A stretch of DNA of 64,000 nucleotides. It comes from Exiguobacterium alkaliphilum 12/1. GTDB lineage: Bacteria; Bacillota; Bacilli; Exiguobacteriales; Exiguobacteriaceae. This document shows, one piece after another, positions 1 to 8,662 of this stretch. The stretch spans positions 38,748 to 102,747 of the forward strand of contig NZ_JJMW01000008.1 in the NCBI RefSeq assembly GCF_000714435.1, given 5' to 3'. The translations under genes and the position numbers were made by a program. The number at the start of each line of letters is the position of its first letter. Position 1 is the first letter of the stretch. The notes beneath the pieces were generated by a model. That model was not told the DNA's origin. It saw nothing but the letters and a program-made list of their open reading frames with translations, and searched no databases.

Positions 1-2
1 AG

Positions 3-746
3 AACGCGGGGGCGCAACCGGCCGAATACATTGTCGACCCGGATGCGGAGTTGTTCCGTTCATGGCAACAGGAGGCAGCCGGACATATCCGGCTCGTGAC
101 GTACGCACCGGAGCGACCGGGCGCACGGGAACTCGAGGGAGTGATGCGTGAGACGGGGGCCATCGGGTCGGCTGGTCACACGAACGCGACATACGTCGAG
201 AATAAGCGAGCGGGCGTCAAACACGGGACGCATCTATACAATCAGATGCGCGGACTGCATCACCGGGAGCCCGGAACGGTCGGCTATTGCCTGCTCGAAC
301 TGGACGTGATGGCAGAGATCATTCCGGACGGGATTCACAGCCGCCCGGAAATGGTCGACTTCGCCTATCGGATGAAAGGGGCAGACGGGCTCGTCGTCAT
401 CACGGATGCGATGCGGGCCAAAGGATTGCCCGATGGACGGTATGAGCTCGGCGGACAGCCTGTCATCGTGGAGGCGGGTGCTGCCCGTCTAGAAGCGGGC
501 AACTTGGCGGGAAGCGTGTTGACGATGGACGCGGCATTTCGGAACATCCTCGCGTTCACCGGCTGTACGACCGAAGAAGCCGTGAAGATGACTTCGCTCA
601 ACCAAGCGCGCGAGTTCGGGTTGACACATAAAGGGAACATCGCCAGCGGCTTTGACGCCGACCTCGTCATCTGGGACGAGACGTTATCAGTCAAACAGAC
701 GATTCACCGTGGGCGAATCGTCTTTCAGAAGGAGGAGCACGCATGA
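3..746 (+). CDS. nagA: N-acetylglucosamine-6-phosphate deacetylase, C-terminal part (truncated by window edge)
   Basis: The reading frame is open from the window edge, so the start lies upstream; about 247 residues of a family usually near 380-390 are present. The enzyme deacetylates GlcNAc-6-P to GlcN-6-P in the cytoplasm. Visible hallmarks are the substrate-binding segment HLYNQMRGLHHREPG and the catalytic aspartate in VVITDAMRAKG, followed by the usual C-terminal strand region (GFDADLVIWDE). The stop overlaps the nagB start as ATGA, so the two are translationally coupled. The pairing with nagB and the nearby NagR-type regulator supports the amino-sugar role. Confidence 0.95.
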   Translation, partial: NAGAQPAEYIVDPDAELFRSWQQEAAGHIRLVTYAPERPGARELEGVMRETGAIGSAGHTNATYVENKRAGVKHGTHLYNQMRGLHHREPGTVGYCLLELDVMAEIIPDGIHSRPEMVDFAYRMKGADGLVVITDAMRAKGLPDGRYELGGQPVIVEAGAARLEAGNLAGSVLTMDAAFRNILAFTGCTTEEAVKMTSLNQAREFGLTHKGNIASGFDADLVIWDETLSVKQTIHRGRIVFQKEEHA

Positions 747-1507
747 ACATCTTAGTCGCCAATACACCACAAGACGCCGAACAGATTGCATACACGCTCA
801 TTAAAGAACGCCTGGCCGGGAAACGTGAATTCGTCCTCGGGCTTGCGACCGGGAGTACGCCGGTCGGCATGTATAAAATGTTCAAACAAGACCGATTGGA
901 TTGCAGCCATGTGACGAGCGTCAATTTGGATGAATATATCGGGCTCGCGCCGGACCACCCTCAAAGCTATCATCACTTCATGGAAGAGAAGCTGTTCGAT
1001 GACGTGCCGTTCAAGGAGAGCCATGTGCCACGCGGGGACGCGCCCGACCCGGAACAAGAGACGGCACGTTACGAGGCGCTCGTCCGTTCGATCGGTGTCG
1101 ACCTGCAGTTGCTCGGAATCGGCGAGAACGGACATATCGCCTTTAATGAGCCGGGGACTGCGCTCGACGCGAAGACGCACGTGACAGAATTGACAGAGTC
1201 GACACGCGAGGCGAACCGACGTTTCTTCGACTCGATTGACGAAGTGCCGACCCAAGCCATTACGATGGGCCTCGACACGATCATGAACGCACGTGAGATC
1301 GTCCTCGTCGCGACCGGGACACGAAAAGCGGAAGCGGTCCATCACATGATTGAGAGCGTCCCGACGATCGAGTGGCCGGCGACGATTCTACAGGCCCACC
1401 CGAGCGTCACGGTCGTCCTCGACAAGGAAGCGGCGTCGCGATGCGCGGAGGCGCTCCAAGCCCGAGGCAATGAGGCCGCGGCCCGTTTCTTCTCTATCCG
1501 AGCTTGA
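743..1507 (+). CDS. nagB: glucosamine-6-phosphate deaminase
   Basis: 254 residues, full length for the short Bacillus-type NagB. It converts GlcN-6-P to fructose-6-P and ammonia, the last step of amino-sugar catabolism. Family motifs are GLATGSTPVGMYK near the N-terminus, SVNLDEYIGL, and the active-site segment LGIGENGHIAFNEPG. The ribosome binding site AGGAGG lies inside the end of nagA, and the genes overlap by four bases. A strong terminator follows directly, so nagA-nagB form the end of one transcript. Confidence 0.96.
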   Translation: MNILVANTPQDAEQIAYTLIKERLAGKREFVLGLATGSTPVGMYKMFKQDRLDCSHVTSVNLDEYIGLAPDHPQSYHHFMEEKLFDDVPFKESHVPRGDAPDPEQETARYEALVRSIGVDLQLLGIGENGHIAFNEPGTALDAKTHVTELTESTREANRRFFDSIDEVPTQAITMGLDTIMNAREIVLVATGTRKAEAVHHMIESVPTIEWPATILQAHPSVTVVLDKEAASRCAEALQARGNEAAARFFSIRA

Positions 1508-1509
1508 CT

Positions 1510-1536
1510 CCTGCGGACATCAGTCCGCAGGTTTTT
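1510..1536 (+). terminator. intrinsic terminator of nagAB
   Basis: A 9-bp perfect stem (CCTGCGGAC / GTCCGCAGG) with a 4-base loop is followed by five T residues, two bases after the nagB stop. Confidence 0.93.
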
Positions 1537-1582
1537 CATTTGTGGGAAATTGTATGGAAATGAATTTGTCATCAAAACGTTT

Positions 1583-1611
1583 TCGACAAACGGTATCGTT
1601 TCCTCTATAAT
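1583..1611 (+). promoter_or_regulatory. sigma-A promoter for the LCP gene
   Basis: TCGACA at 1583-1588 and a perfect TATAAT at 1606-1611, separated by 17 bases. It lies 40 bases upstream of the LCP start codon and downstream of the nagB terminator. Confidence 0.75.
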
Positions 1612-1650
1612 AAGTGAAGCTCGTATCATTCGACCGTGAAGGAGAAACAT

Positions 1651-2754
1651 ATGAATTCTAGAACCCAGGCTCGTAGACGTCGCACAGGACCGTCTGCGTT
1701 TTATAAACTGTTCAGTGCAGTATTACTCATCGTCATCATCGCCGGCTCGAGCATGTATGGGACAGCCTTTTATAAAGCACACAACATGTTGTCGGGGACA
1801 CAAGTGACACTTGACGACGACCCGATGGTAGAACCGACCCGGTTTGATAAAGAAGATACTGAAAGCTTCCTCGTGCTCGGGACGGATTTATCGCCCCAGA
1901 AGAAAGCACGTGGTGAATACGGACGTTCTGACGTCATGATCGTCGTCATCTTGAACAAGAAAGAAAAACAGACGACGATGCTTAGCATCCCGCGTGACTC
2001 ATACGTCAACATCGACTATACCGGCTACAACATTCCGTACGGGAAGACAGGTCTTGACCAAGACAAAATCACGCACGCCTATTACTTCGGTTCGATGGAC
2101 GAGTCGAACCCGAACAACGGTATGCGGATGTCAACGAAGACGGTCGAAAACCTCGTCGGGATTGAGATTGACCACGTCGTCTCACTCAACTTCCAAGGGT
2201 TCGTCGACTTTATCGATGCCGTCGGCGGTGTCGAGATTGACGTCCCGTTCTCGTCGAAACAAAACAGCTACGACGCTTCGCGTGAGGTCGTCGAAGTCGA
2301 GGCCGGCCTCCAGCAATTGACCGGTGAAGAAGCGCTCGCTTACGTCCGCAACCGCTATGACGACCCACGCGGTGACATCGGCCGCGGTCAACGTCAGATG
2401 GAAGTCATCAACGCCGTGCTCGAACAGTCGCTCGGGACGTCGCTCCTCAACAACTACGATAAAGTGTTGAAGGCCGTCGGTGACAATATGCAGACGACGC
2501 TCGGACCGAACGACTACATGCGCTTGATTGAAGACGTCGGTGCGCTCAACAACACGGTGCAATACCAGTTGACGGGTGAAGGTGCCCGCGCCAGTGACGG
2601 ACATTTCTACTACTTCTTGAACGAGCCATTGCTCGATGAGGTCCGTTACCGTGTCCAACAAGCGGATGCCGGAAACGAAGTACAGGCGATGACCGACTCA
2701 GAGCTCGAGTCGTATATGTACGACCCATCTGGAATCACATATGAAGCACAATAA
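1651..2754 (+). CDS. LytR-CpsA-Psr (LCP) family cell-wall glycopolymer transferase
   Basis: 367 residues from ATG 1651, chosen because GAAGGAG lies 7 bases before it; a GTG at 1636 precedes that site. A short basic cytoplasmic tail is followed by one membrane helix (about residues 18-40) and an extracellular LCP domain. Seen motifs are LVLGTD, GRSDVMIVVILN, SIPRDSYV, VDFIDAVGGVEIDV, and the arginine-rich AYVRNRYDDPRGDIGRGQRQ. LCP enzymes attach teichoic acids or polysaccharides to peptidoglycan from lipid-linked precursors. It is monocistronic. A second LCP gene lies at 58.5 kb; which polymer each handles cannot be told. Confidence 0.92.
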   Translation: MNSRTQARRRRTGPSAFYKLFSAVLLIVIIAGSSMYGTAFYKAHNMLSGTQVTLDDDPMVEPTRFDKEDTESFLVLGTDLSPQKKARGEYGRSDVMIVVILNKKEKQTTMLSIPRDSYVNIDYTGYNIPYGKTGLDQDKITHAYYFGSMDESNPNNGMRMSTKTVENLVGIEIDHVVSLNFQGFVDFIDAVGGVEIDVPFSSKQNSYDASREVVEVEAGLQQLTGEEALAYVRNRYDDPRGDIGRGQRQMEVINAVLEQSLGTSLLNNYDKVLKAVGDNMQTTLGPNDYMRLIEDVGALNNTVQYQLTGEGARASDGHFYYFLNEPLLDEVRYRVQQADAGNEVQAMTDSELESYMYDPSGITYEAQ

Positions 2755-2785
2755 AACGATTTGCCACCTCGCAATCGTTTTTATT
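2753..2785. terminator. bidirectional terminator between LCP gene and nagR
   Basis: AAAACGATT pairs with AATCGTTTT around a short loop, with A-rich and T-rich flanks on both sides. It serves the convergent genes whose stops lie at either end. Confidence 0.7.
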
Positions 2786-3512
2786 ATGACCGCTCCATCG
2801 CGACCGTGAACGAGTAGGCGTCGCCACGGAACAACGAGCGGCTATATTCGAACATGTCTCCGCTATCGAGGTACGTCCGTTGATCGATTAAGAGCACCGG
2901 TGCCCCCGGCTCAATCGTCAAGAGTTCGGCTTCTTCCTCACCGGCACTTCGGGCTTCAAGCGTCTGCGTCGCATTTTTCAAATGGAGCCCAGCTTGCTCG
3001 GCATATTCATAGATTGACCCGGTGGCGTCCTCTTTCGTCAACTCGGGTAATAAGGAGACAGGGATGTAGGCCGTCTCGAGGGCGAGCACTTGCTCGTCGG
3101 CCAAGCGAAGGCGTTTCATCTCGTACACCGGGGTGTCGAGCGCGACGCTCAAGCGACGTGATACTTTATACGGGGCCGGAATCGTTTGGAACGAGAGCAG
3201 GCGTGAATACGGCCGCATGCCGCGGTGTTTGATTTCTTCGGTGAAACTCGTCAAACCGGAGAGTGTCATCGAGATTTTGTTCGTCGCGACGAACGTGCCG
3301 CGCCCTTTTTGGCGATCGAGATAGCCGTCATTGACCAAGTTTTTGATCGCTTGGCGGACGGTCATCCGGCTGACATCGTACGTCTCGGAAAACTCGCGTT
3401 CGGACGGGATGAGATCACCGGGTTGCAGAAACCCGTCATCTATTTGTTGCTTTAAATAAGATTCGATTTGATAATAAATAGGAAGCGGGGATTTTTTATC
3501 AATCTGTAACAT
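2784..3512 (-). CDS. nagR: GntR/HutC-family regulator of amino-sugar genes (NagR/YvoA-like)
   Basis: 242 residues from ATG 3512, which is preceded by AGGAG; an upstream in-frame ATG at 3563 has no such site. The N-terminal GntR winged helix (SPLPIYYQIESYLKQ, PSEREFSETYDVSRMTVRQ, GRGTFV) is followed by a UTRA effector domain (GLTSFTEEIKHRGM to the C-terminus). It closely resembles the Bacillus NagR pattern, which binds GlcN-6-P or GlcNAc-6-P and represses nag genes. The nearby nagAB supports this. Unlike Bacillus it is not in the nagAB operon but is transcribed convergently from its own promoter. Confidence 0.85.
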   Translation of the reverse strand: MLQIDKKSPLPIYYQIESYLKQQIDDGFLQPGDLIPSEREFSETYDVSRMTVRQAIKNLVNDGYLDRQKGRGTFVATNKISMTLSGLTSFTEEIKHRGMRPYSRLLSFQTIPAPYKVSRRLSVALDTPVYEMKRLRLADEQVLALETAYIPVSLLPELTKEDATGSIYEYAEQAGLHLKNATQTLEARSAGEEEAELLTIEPGAPVLLIDQRTYLDSGDMFEYSRSLFRGDAYSFTVAMERS

Positions 3513-3528
3513 CTCAATCGCTCCTGAC

Positions 3529-3543
3529 TCATAAGGATTATGA
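3529..3543. promoter_or_regulatory. inverted repeat at the nagR start region, possible autoregulatory operator
   Basis: TCATAA-GGA-TTATGA is a perfect 6-bp inverted repeat located 17 bases upstream of the nagR start codon. A TATAAT in minus orientation lies immediately beyond it. The position would suit autoregulation. The sequence is not the known Bacillus NagR box, so the assignment is inference. Confidence 0.35.
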
Positions 3544-3605
3544 CTTATTATAGACCAAATCAAACTAGTTGTCTGAACACATTATAGAGAAACGAGGTTC
3601 TACTT

Positions 3606-4766
3606 ATGACCGGATGGGAATTTAAAACGATGGTAACGGCACAACGACAAGATGAGCGCGGGCACTGGATCGCGCTTCAAGAGACGCACTTTTATGCGGA
3701 AGGCGGCGGACAACCGGCTGATGCCGGAACGATCGCGGACGAAGCGGTACACGATGTTCAACAAGTTGACGGCGTCGTCTGGCACTTGCTTGAGCGTCCG
3801 CTTGAAGTCGGTACAGCAGTGACTGCACAAGTCGACGTCGCGACACGTCGCGACCATTCCATCCAACATACGGCGCAACACGTGTTGACGGCCATCCTTG
3901 AAGACCGATACGGCATCGAGACGCTCAGTTTCGGTATCGGAACCGATGACGCCTCGATTGAGATTGGGACGCATGCGTTCGATTGGGCGCAAATCGAGCA
4001 ACTCGAGCAAGACGTGGCGACGGTCATTTACGAAAACCGTCCGATTCACATCCGTCAGCTTGATGTAAGTGAAGTGGATCAGACGAAGTTGCGAAAGCCG
4101 ACTGACCGTACCGGGGTGATTCGCATCGTTGAAGTCGAGGGTCTCGACTATAACGCATGCGGCGGGACTCATGTCGCATCGACCGGACAACTCGGTTTCG
4201 TACACGTGACGGCTTTGAAAAAAGTCCGAGGGAACGTCCGTTTGACATACGTTGCCGGTCGGCGGGCAATCCGGGAAACTCAATCGGCACGCACAGCACT
4301 TCGGACGGTCCATCAGACGTTGTCGACGACGAACGAGACCGTCGCGGCCCGCGTCCTTGAAGAACGGAACGCTCGGATTGAGCGTGAGAAAGAAGTGAAG
4401 GCGCTTGAGGCCCGGGTCGCCAAGGCGAAAGTGGCCGCCTTCTTACAAGAAGACAATTACGTGATCACACATATCGGCAAGACCGAAGGCGAGACGCTCA
4501 CAACGATGATTATCGAACGGATTGCCGCGACCGGACGGATTGCCGTCGGGGCCAATCATACGGCCCAAAAGTTGATTCTCATGCATGACGGGACGCACGA
4601 CATCGCCATCGGAAAGTTTTTGAAACGGACGCTCGACGACCTCGGGATTGGCCGAGGCGGTGGCAGCCATAAACAAGCGCAGGCACGATTCGAGTCGGTG
4701 CTCGACTTAGAGAAGGCGACGGCAGAAGTCGTCAAACGTTTACAGGAAGGGGTCGTCTCATGTTAA
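3606..4766 (+). CDS. alanyl-tRNA editing protein, AlaX long form with DHHA1 domain
   Basis: 386 residues. It corresponds to a free-standing editing part of alanyl-tRNA synthetase, expected to hydrolyse Ser- or Gly-tRNA(Ala). The N-terminal half carries the substrate pocket (HFYAEGGGQPADAG) and the four zinc ligands as HTAQH (residues 88-92) and CGGTH (185-189). A coiled coil (about 225-265) leads to a C-terminal DHHA1 domain ending in RGGGSHKQAQARF. This domain order is that of long AlaX proteins. The start has only a weak ribosome site (ACGAGG). It overlaps the next gene by 7 bases. Confidence 0.88.
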   Translation: MTGWEFKTMVTAQRQDERGHWIALQETHFYAEGGGQPADAGTIADEAVHDVQQVDGVVWHLLERPLEVGTAVTAQVDVATRRDHSIQHTAQHVLTAILEDRYGIETLSFGIGTDDASIEIGTHAFDWAQIEQLEQDVATVIYENRPIHIRQLDVSEVDQTKLRKPTDRTGVIRIVEVEGLDYNACGGTHVASTGQLGFVHVTALKKVRGNVRLTYVAGRRAIRETQSARTALRTVHQTLSTTNETVAARVLEERNARIEREKEVKALEARVAKAKVAAFLQEDNYVITHIGKTEGETLTTMIIERIAATGRIAVGANHTAQKLILMHDGTHDIAIGKFLKRTLDDLGIGRGGGSHKQAQARFESVLDLEKATAEVVKRLQEGVVSC

Positions 4767-5188
4767 TAGTGAAGCACGGTCAGACAGACACGTTGATTGA
4801 ACAAGCGCGACACGTCCGAGAAGTCGTCTTCATCGAAGAGCAAGGCATCGACCCGGCGCTCGAATATGATGACCTCGACCCGGTCTGTGTCCACGTCGTC
4901 GGAACGGTCGAAGACGTTCCGGTGACGACGGCCCGGCTGCGGCCGGTTGAAGACGGCGTCGGGAAAGTCGAACGCGTCGCGACATTGAAGACGGCGCGCG
5001 GGAACGGGTATGCCCAGGAAGTCATGTTCGAGATTGAGCGCGTCGCGAACAGCCAAGGCATGCATACGTTGAAGCTCGGGGCCCAACTGACGGCGCTCCC
5101 GTTCTACGAGCGACTCGGGTATGAGGCGTATGGCGACGAGTTTTTAGACGCCGACATCCCGCACCGGATGATGAAAAAGACGTGGTAA
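4760..5188 (+). CDS. GNAT family N-acetyltransferase (ElaA/YjcF type)
   Basis: 142 residues, a single GNAT domain. The signatures VREVVFIEEQGIDPALEYDDLD near the N-terminus and VERVATLKTARGNGYAQEVM (acetyl-CoA loop) are those of the small YjcF/ElaA-like acetyltransferases. The substrate is unknown. It overlaps the AlaX gene, so the two are probably co-transcribed. An AT-rich weak hairpin follows at 5192-5220. Confidence 0.82.
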   Translation: MLIVKHGQTDTLIEQARHVREVVFIEEQGIDPALEYDDLDPVCVHVVGTVEDVPVTTARLRPVEDGVGKVERVATLKTARGNGYAQEVMFEIERVANSQGMHTLKLGAQLTALPFYERLGYEAYGDEFLDADIPHRMMKKTW

Positions 5189-5224
5189 TGCTTTTTAGAA
5201 ATTTTCCTTTTTTCTAAAAAAAGG

Positions 5225-5253
5225 TTGGCAAGTCGTTTTTCATTTGTTATAAC
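5225..5253 (+). promoter_or_regulatory. sigma-A promoter of the lysC operon
   Basis: TTGGCA at 5225-5230 and TATAAC at 5248-5253, with 17-base spacing. It sits just ahead of the lysine riboswitch, placing the transcript start near 5260. Confidence 0.8.
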
Positions 5254-5270
5254 TAAAACTAACAACTGAC

Positions 5271-5441
5271 AGATAGAGGTTGCGAATGACATGAGTAAGC
5301 TTGATCGAGACGGACGCATTCCGGATCGGGCCGAAAGGGGAATTTCGCCGAAGTCGACGTTCGCATGCGTACGAACGAAGGCTGGGGTAGTCGTGAATAA
5401 CGCCTACACTGCCATGGATGAAATGCCATGGAGCGCTATCT
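5271..5441 (+). ncRNA. lysine riboswitch (L-box) aptamer upstream of lysC
   Basis: Recognised from the conserved L-box pattern: AGATAGAGGTTGCGA at the 5' side, ATGAGTA, the GGGCCGAAAGGGG and CGCCGAAG block, GGCTGG, then TGCCATGG...CATGGAGCGCTATCT at the 3' side. Closing helix P1 is perfect, AGATAG at 5271-5276 with CTATCT at 5436-5441. It is followed by a strong terminator and then lysC, as in Bacillus subtilis lysC. Lysine binding is expected to stabilise P1 and favour termination. Confidence 0.93.
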
Positions 5442-5481
5442 ACGGAACGATTCTTTAATCGTTTTTCAACTGCGCGTACAA

Positions 5482-5528
5482 GCGGCAGGCCGTAGGGAGA
5501 GTGCTTCCTACCGGTCTGCCGCTTTTTC
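5482..5528 (+). terminator. riboswitch-controlled terminator before lysC
   Basis: GCGGCAG...TAGG pairs with CCTA...CTGCCGC, with one bulge and an apical loop of about 11 bases, followed by five T residues. It is placed between the L-box and lysC and is the likely OFF structure. Confidence 0.88.
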
Positions 5529-5560
5529 TGTTGGTGGACATCATGAAAGTGGGGAACTTG

Positions 5561-6760
5561 ATGACAACCGTATTAAAATTTGGAGGCAGCTCCGTTGCCA
5601 CAATCGAACAGATTCAGGCAATTTCTGAATACTTGCAAACCCGAGCCGAGGCCGGTGAGAAGCTCGTCGTCGTCGTATCGGCGATGGGCAAGACGACGGA
5701 TTCGCTCTTGTCACTCGCGAAGCAAATCACGGAACGGCCGACGATTCGAGAACTCGATCGCTTGCTCGCCGTCGGAGAAGAGCAGACGATCAGCCTGCTG
5801 AGCATCGCGTTGAACTCGCGAGGCGTCGCGGCCATCTCACTCACCGGACAGCAGGCCGGAATCGATACGATGGGTATCCATACAAAAAGTAAGATTAAGG
5901 CAATTCGAAAAGAAGTGCTCGAAGAGAAGCTCCGGACGTACGACGTCGTCATCGTCGCCGGTTTCCAAGGTGTCAACGAATTCGGTGACGTCACGACGCT
6001 TGGTCGTGGCGGCTCGGACACGACGGCCGTCGCTTTAGCGGCCGTCCTCAGTAAACGCTGTGAGATTTACACAGACGTCGCCGGCGTCTACACGGCCGAC
6101 CCGCGCATCCATAAAGAAGCGCGCCGGTTGGATACCGTCTCATACGACGAGATGATGGAGATGAGCGCGCTCGGCTCGAAAGTGATGGAAATGCGCAGCG
6201 TCGAGCTCGCGAAAAAATACGATGTGAACATTTTTGTAGGAAAGACGCTTGCGAGCGAAGGAGGAACGTGGATTATGGATATGACCCAAGCAATGGAACA
6301 AAAAGCGGTGACGAGCGTGAGCGTCGTGAAAAACGTGCTCAGCGTCTCGATTAAACACATCCCGCATTCGGTGGCAGGGGTTGCCGATATTTTCGAGAAA
6401 TTGTCACAGCGCCATGTCAATATCGATATGATCAGTCAGACGGCGTTCGACGGGGAAGTATTCCTCTCGTTCACGTGCCCGCTCGATGAAGAGGCGTTCC
6501 TTGAAGAAGCGCTCGCCGAGTTGACGGAATCGTTCCCGCAAATCAAGATTGACCGCCATACCGAGCATGCGAAAATCTCGGTCGTCGGGATCGGGATGCG
6601 CGACGCGACGGGTGTCGCCTCTGAATTGTTCGCGACGTTCCGTGAGAGCGGCATCCCGTTCTACCAGGTCACGACTTCCGAGATCAGCATCTCATACACG
6701 ATTAACGAACAAGACGTCGAAGCAGCCGTCGCGGCCATCGCGACACGCTTCAAATTATAA
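5561..6760 (+). CDS. lysC: aspartokinase, lysine-regulated class (AK II type, alpha chain)
   Basis: 399 residues from ATG 5561 (GTGGGG upstream); ATG 5543 is an in-frame alternative with GGTGG before it, and starts further up fall in the terminator. It phosphorylates aspartate in the first step to lysine, DAP, threonine and methionine. Motifs: KFGGSSV at the N-terminus, VSAMGKTTD, GRGGSDTTAVALAA and two C-terminal ACT domains (from about residue 255). First gene of the lysC-asd-dapABH run and placed behind a lysine riboswitch. An internal translation start for a beta chain is described separately. Confidence 0.95.
   Translation: MTTVLKFGGSSVATIEQIQAISEYLQTRAEAGEKLVVVVSAMGKTTDSLLSLAKQITERPTIRELDRLLAVGEEQTISLLSIALNSRGVAAISLTGQQAGIDTMGIHTKSKIKAIRKEVLEEKLRTYDVVIVAGFQGVNEFGDVTTLGRGGSDTTAVALAAVLSKRCEIYTDVAGVYTADPRIHKEARRLDTVSYDEMMEMSALGSKVMEMRSVELAKKYDVNIFVGKTLASEGGTWIMDMTQAMEQKAVTSVSVVKNVLSVSIKHIPHSVAGVADIFEKLSQRHVNIDMISQTAFDGEVFLSFTCPLDEEAFLEEALAELTESFPQIKIDRHTEHAKISVVGIGMRDATGVASELFATFRESGIPFYQVTTSEISISYTINEQDVEAAVAAIATRFKL
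6258..6277 (+). promoter_or_regulatory. internal Shine-Dalgarno and start codon inside lysC (beta-subunit start)
   Basis: AAGGAGG at 6258-6264 lies inside lysC, 10 bases before an in-frame ATG at 6275; a second in-frame ATG is at 6281. Translation from 6275 would give a 161-residue protein made of the two ACT domains. Bacillus subtilis AK II is known to make a beta chain of similar size from an internal start in the same position, so this is very probably the same arrangement. Confidence 0.85.
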
Positions 6761-6772
6761 GGAGGACGCGAC

Positions 6773-7768
6773 ATGTATAACGTAGCCGTCGTCGGCGCGA
6801 CCGGTGCCGTCGGCCAAAAGATGATTGACGTATTGACAGAATATGAATTCCCGATTAGCGAGCTGTTGCTTTACGCATCGGCCCGCTCGGCTGGAAAAAC
6901 AGTGACCGTGAACGGCAAGGACGTCGTCATCCGGGAGCTCTCGGACGCGATTTACGCAGACCCGATCGACATCGCGCTCTTCTCGGCCGGAGGCAGCTTG
7001 AGTGAACAGTATGCGCCTCGGCTTAGCGAACAAGGCGTCATCGTCATCGACAACTCGAGCGCCTTCCGGATGCAGGCGGACATCCCGCTCATCGTCCCGG
7101 AAGTGAACCGAATCGAGTTGAGCCCGGACAAGACACTGATTGCCAATCCGAACTGCTCGACGATTCAATCGGTCGTCGCGCTCGCGCCGCTCGCTGAAGT
7201 GTACGGCTTGACGCGTGTCGCCTATACGTCGTATCAAGCCGTCTCGGGCTCGGGCCAAAAAGGGATTGAAGATTTAGAGCGCGGAGCACGCGGGGAGGAA
7301 CCGCAAAACTATCCGTATCCGATTTACGACAACGTGTTGCCGCACATCGATGTGTTCCTCGAGAACGGCTATACGAAAGAAGAACAGAAGATGATCGACG
7401 AGACGCGCAAAATTTTGAACGCGCCGAACCTCGGTGTCACGGCGACGTGTGTCCGTGTCCCGGTCCGCAATAGCCACGCCGTCTCCATCACGGTGACGCT
7501 CGACCGCGAGGCGACACTCGCTGAAGTGAAAGCCGTCCTCAGTGACGCAGCAGGCGTCGTCCTCATGGACAACCCGAATGAACTCGTCTATCCGACGCCG
7601 CTCGATGCGAACGGGACGGACGACGTGTACGTCGGACGCGTCCGTGTCGACGAGTCGCAACCGAACACGTTCCATCTTTGGTGCGTCGCCGACAACGTTC
7701 GAAAAGGCGCGGCCGCGAACGCCGTCCAAATCGCCCAGTGCATGATTGGCCAGACCGCCACAAAATAA
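6773..7768 (+). CDS. asd: aspartate-semialdehyde dehydrogenase
   Basis: 331 residues. It reduces aspartyl phosphate to aspartate semialdehyde with NADPH. Motifs are the nucleotide-binding VVGATGAVGQKM, the active-site cysteine in NPNCSTIQ, and YQAVSGSGQKG. The second catalytic segment (RVPVRNSHAVSITV) carries the conserved R and H residues. GGAGGA lies upstream and the gap to lysC is 12 bases, so it is in the same operon. Confidence 0.96.
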   Translation: MYNVAVVGATGAVGQKMIDVLTEYEFPISELLLYASARSAGKTVTVNGKDVVIRELSDAIYADPIDIALFSAGGSLSEQYAPRLSEQGVIVIDNSSAFRMQADIPLIVPEVNRIELSPDKTLIANPNCSTIQSVVALAPLAEVYGLTRVAYTSYQAVSGSGQKGIEDLERGARGEEPQNYPYPIYDNVLPHIDVFLENGYTKEEQKMIDETRKILNAPNLGVTATCVRVPVRNSHAVSITVTLDREATLAEVKAVLSDAAGVVLMDNPNELVYPTPLDANGTDDVYVGRVRVDESQPNTFHLWCVADNVRKGAAANAVQIAQCMIGQTATK

Positions 7769-7780
7769 GGAGGAGATCAT

Positions 7781-8662
7781 ATGTTCACAGGAGTCGCAAC
7801 CGCACTCGCTACACCGTTTCAACAGGATGGATCGCTAAACCTTAACGCATGGGAAGCGTTGATTGAAGATCAAATCAAGGAAGGGGTGAGCGGGCTCGTC
7901 ATCGGAGGCACGACAGGTGAAGGAATGACGATCACGGACGATGAGTTCGAGACGCTCCTCACGAAAGCGATCGCTATCGCAGCCGGACGCGCCGTCATCA
8001 TCGCCGGCACCGGGTCGAACAACACGGCGCTCAGTATCGAGAAGACGAAGCGTGCCGCAGAGCTCGGTGCCGAGATGGCGATGGTCGTCACACCGTACTA
8101 CAACAAGTCGACACAAGCCGGGCTCATCGCCCACTTCACGGCGATCGCCGACGCTTCACCGATTCCGCTCATGCTTTACAACGTGCCGTCACGCACTGGC
8201 GTCGCCCTCGAACCGGCTACGGTCGGTGAACTCGCTGACCACCCGCGTATCGCTGCGCTCAAAGAAGCGAGCGGCGACATCTCGGTCATGGCTCAGATGA
8301 TGGCCCATTTACCGGAAGGCTTCCCGGTCTATTGTGGCAATGACGACCAGATCTTGCCGTACATGGCATGGGGCGCGCAAGGCGTCGTCTCGGTCCTCTC
8401 GAACGTCTATCCGGGTGCGACCGTCGCACTCGCCGAGGCGCTCCTTGCCGGGGACTTGGAGACGGCTCGCAAATGGCAAATCCGATTGCTTCCAGTCATC
8501 GATGAACTGTTCGCGGAAGTAAACCCGATTCCGGTCAAGGCGGCATTGAACGCACGCGGCTTCGAGTTTGGGGCACCGCGTCTCCCGCTCGTCCCGATGA
8601 GCGCGACGGCCGAGGCGAGACTTTTGTCGGCAATGGAGCAGTTCAACGAGGTGAGACAGTGA
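7781..8662 (+). CDS. dapA: 4-hydroxy-tetrahydrodipicolinate synthase
   Basis: 293 residues, full length. It condenses pyruvate with aspartate semialdehyde, committing carbon to DAP and lysine. Motifs: TPF near the N-terminus, GTTGEGMT, VVTPYYNK, YNVPSRTG with the catalytic tyrosine, and the Schiff-base lysine in IAALKEASGD. Twelve bases separate it from asd and a GGAGGAG site precedes it. Confidence 0.96.
   Translation: MFTGVATALATPFQQDGSLNLNAWEALIEDQIKEGVSGLVIGGTTGEGMTITDDEFETLLTKAIAIAAGRAVIIAGTGSNNTALSIEKTKRAAELGAEMAMVVTPYYNKSTQAGLIAHFTAIADASPIPLMLYNVPSRTGVALEPATVGELADHPRIAALKEASGDISVMAQMMAHLPEGFPVYCGNDDQILPYMAWGAQGVVSVLSNVYPGATVALAEALLAGDLETARKWQIRLLPVIDELFAEVNPIPVKAALNARGFEFGAPRLPLVPMSATAEARLLSAMEQFNEVRQ

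Noticed and set aside
5192..5220. Terminator after the GNAT gene at 4760-5188
   Set aside because: The stem is all A/T (TTTTTAGAAA / TTTCTAAAAA) and is not followed by a T tract on the plus strand, so it is too weak to call.
5501..5560. Upstream starts for lysC
   Set aside because: They lie in the riboswitch terminator; only 5543 and 5561 are downstream of it.
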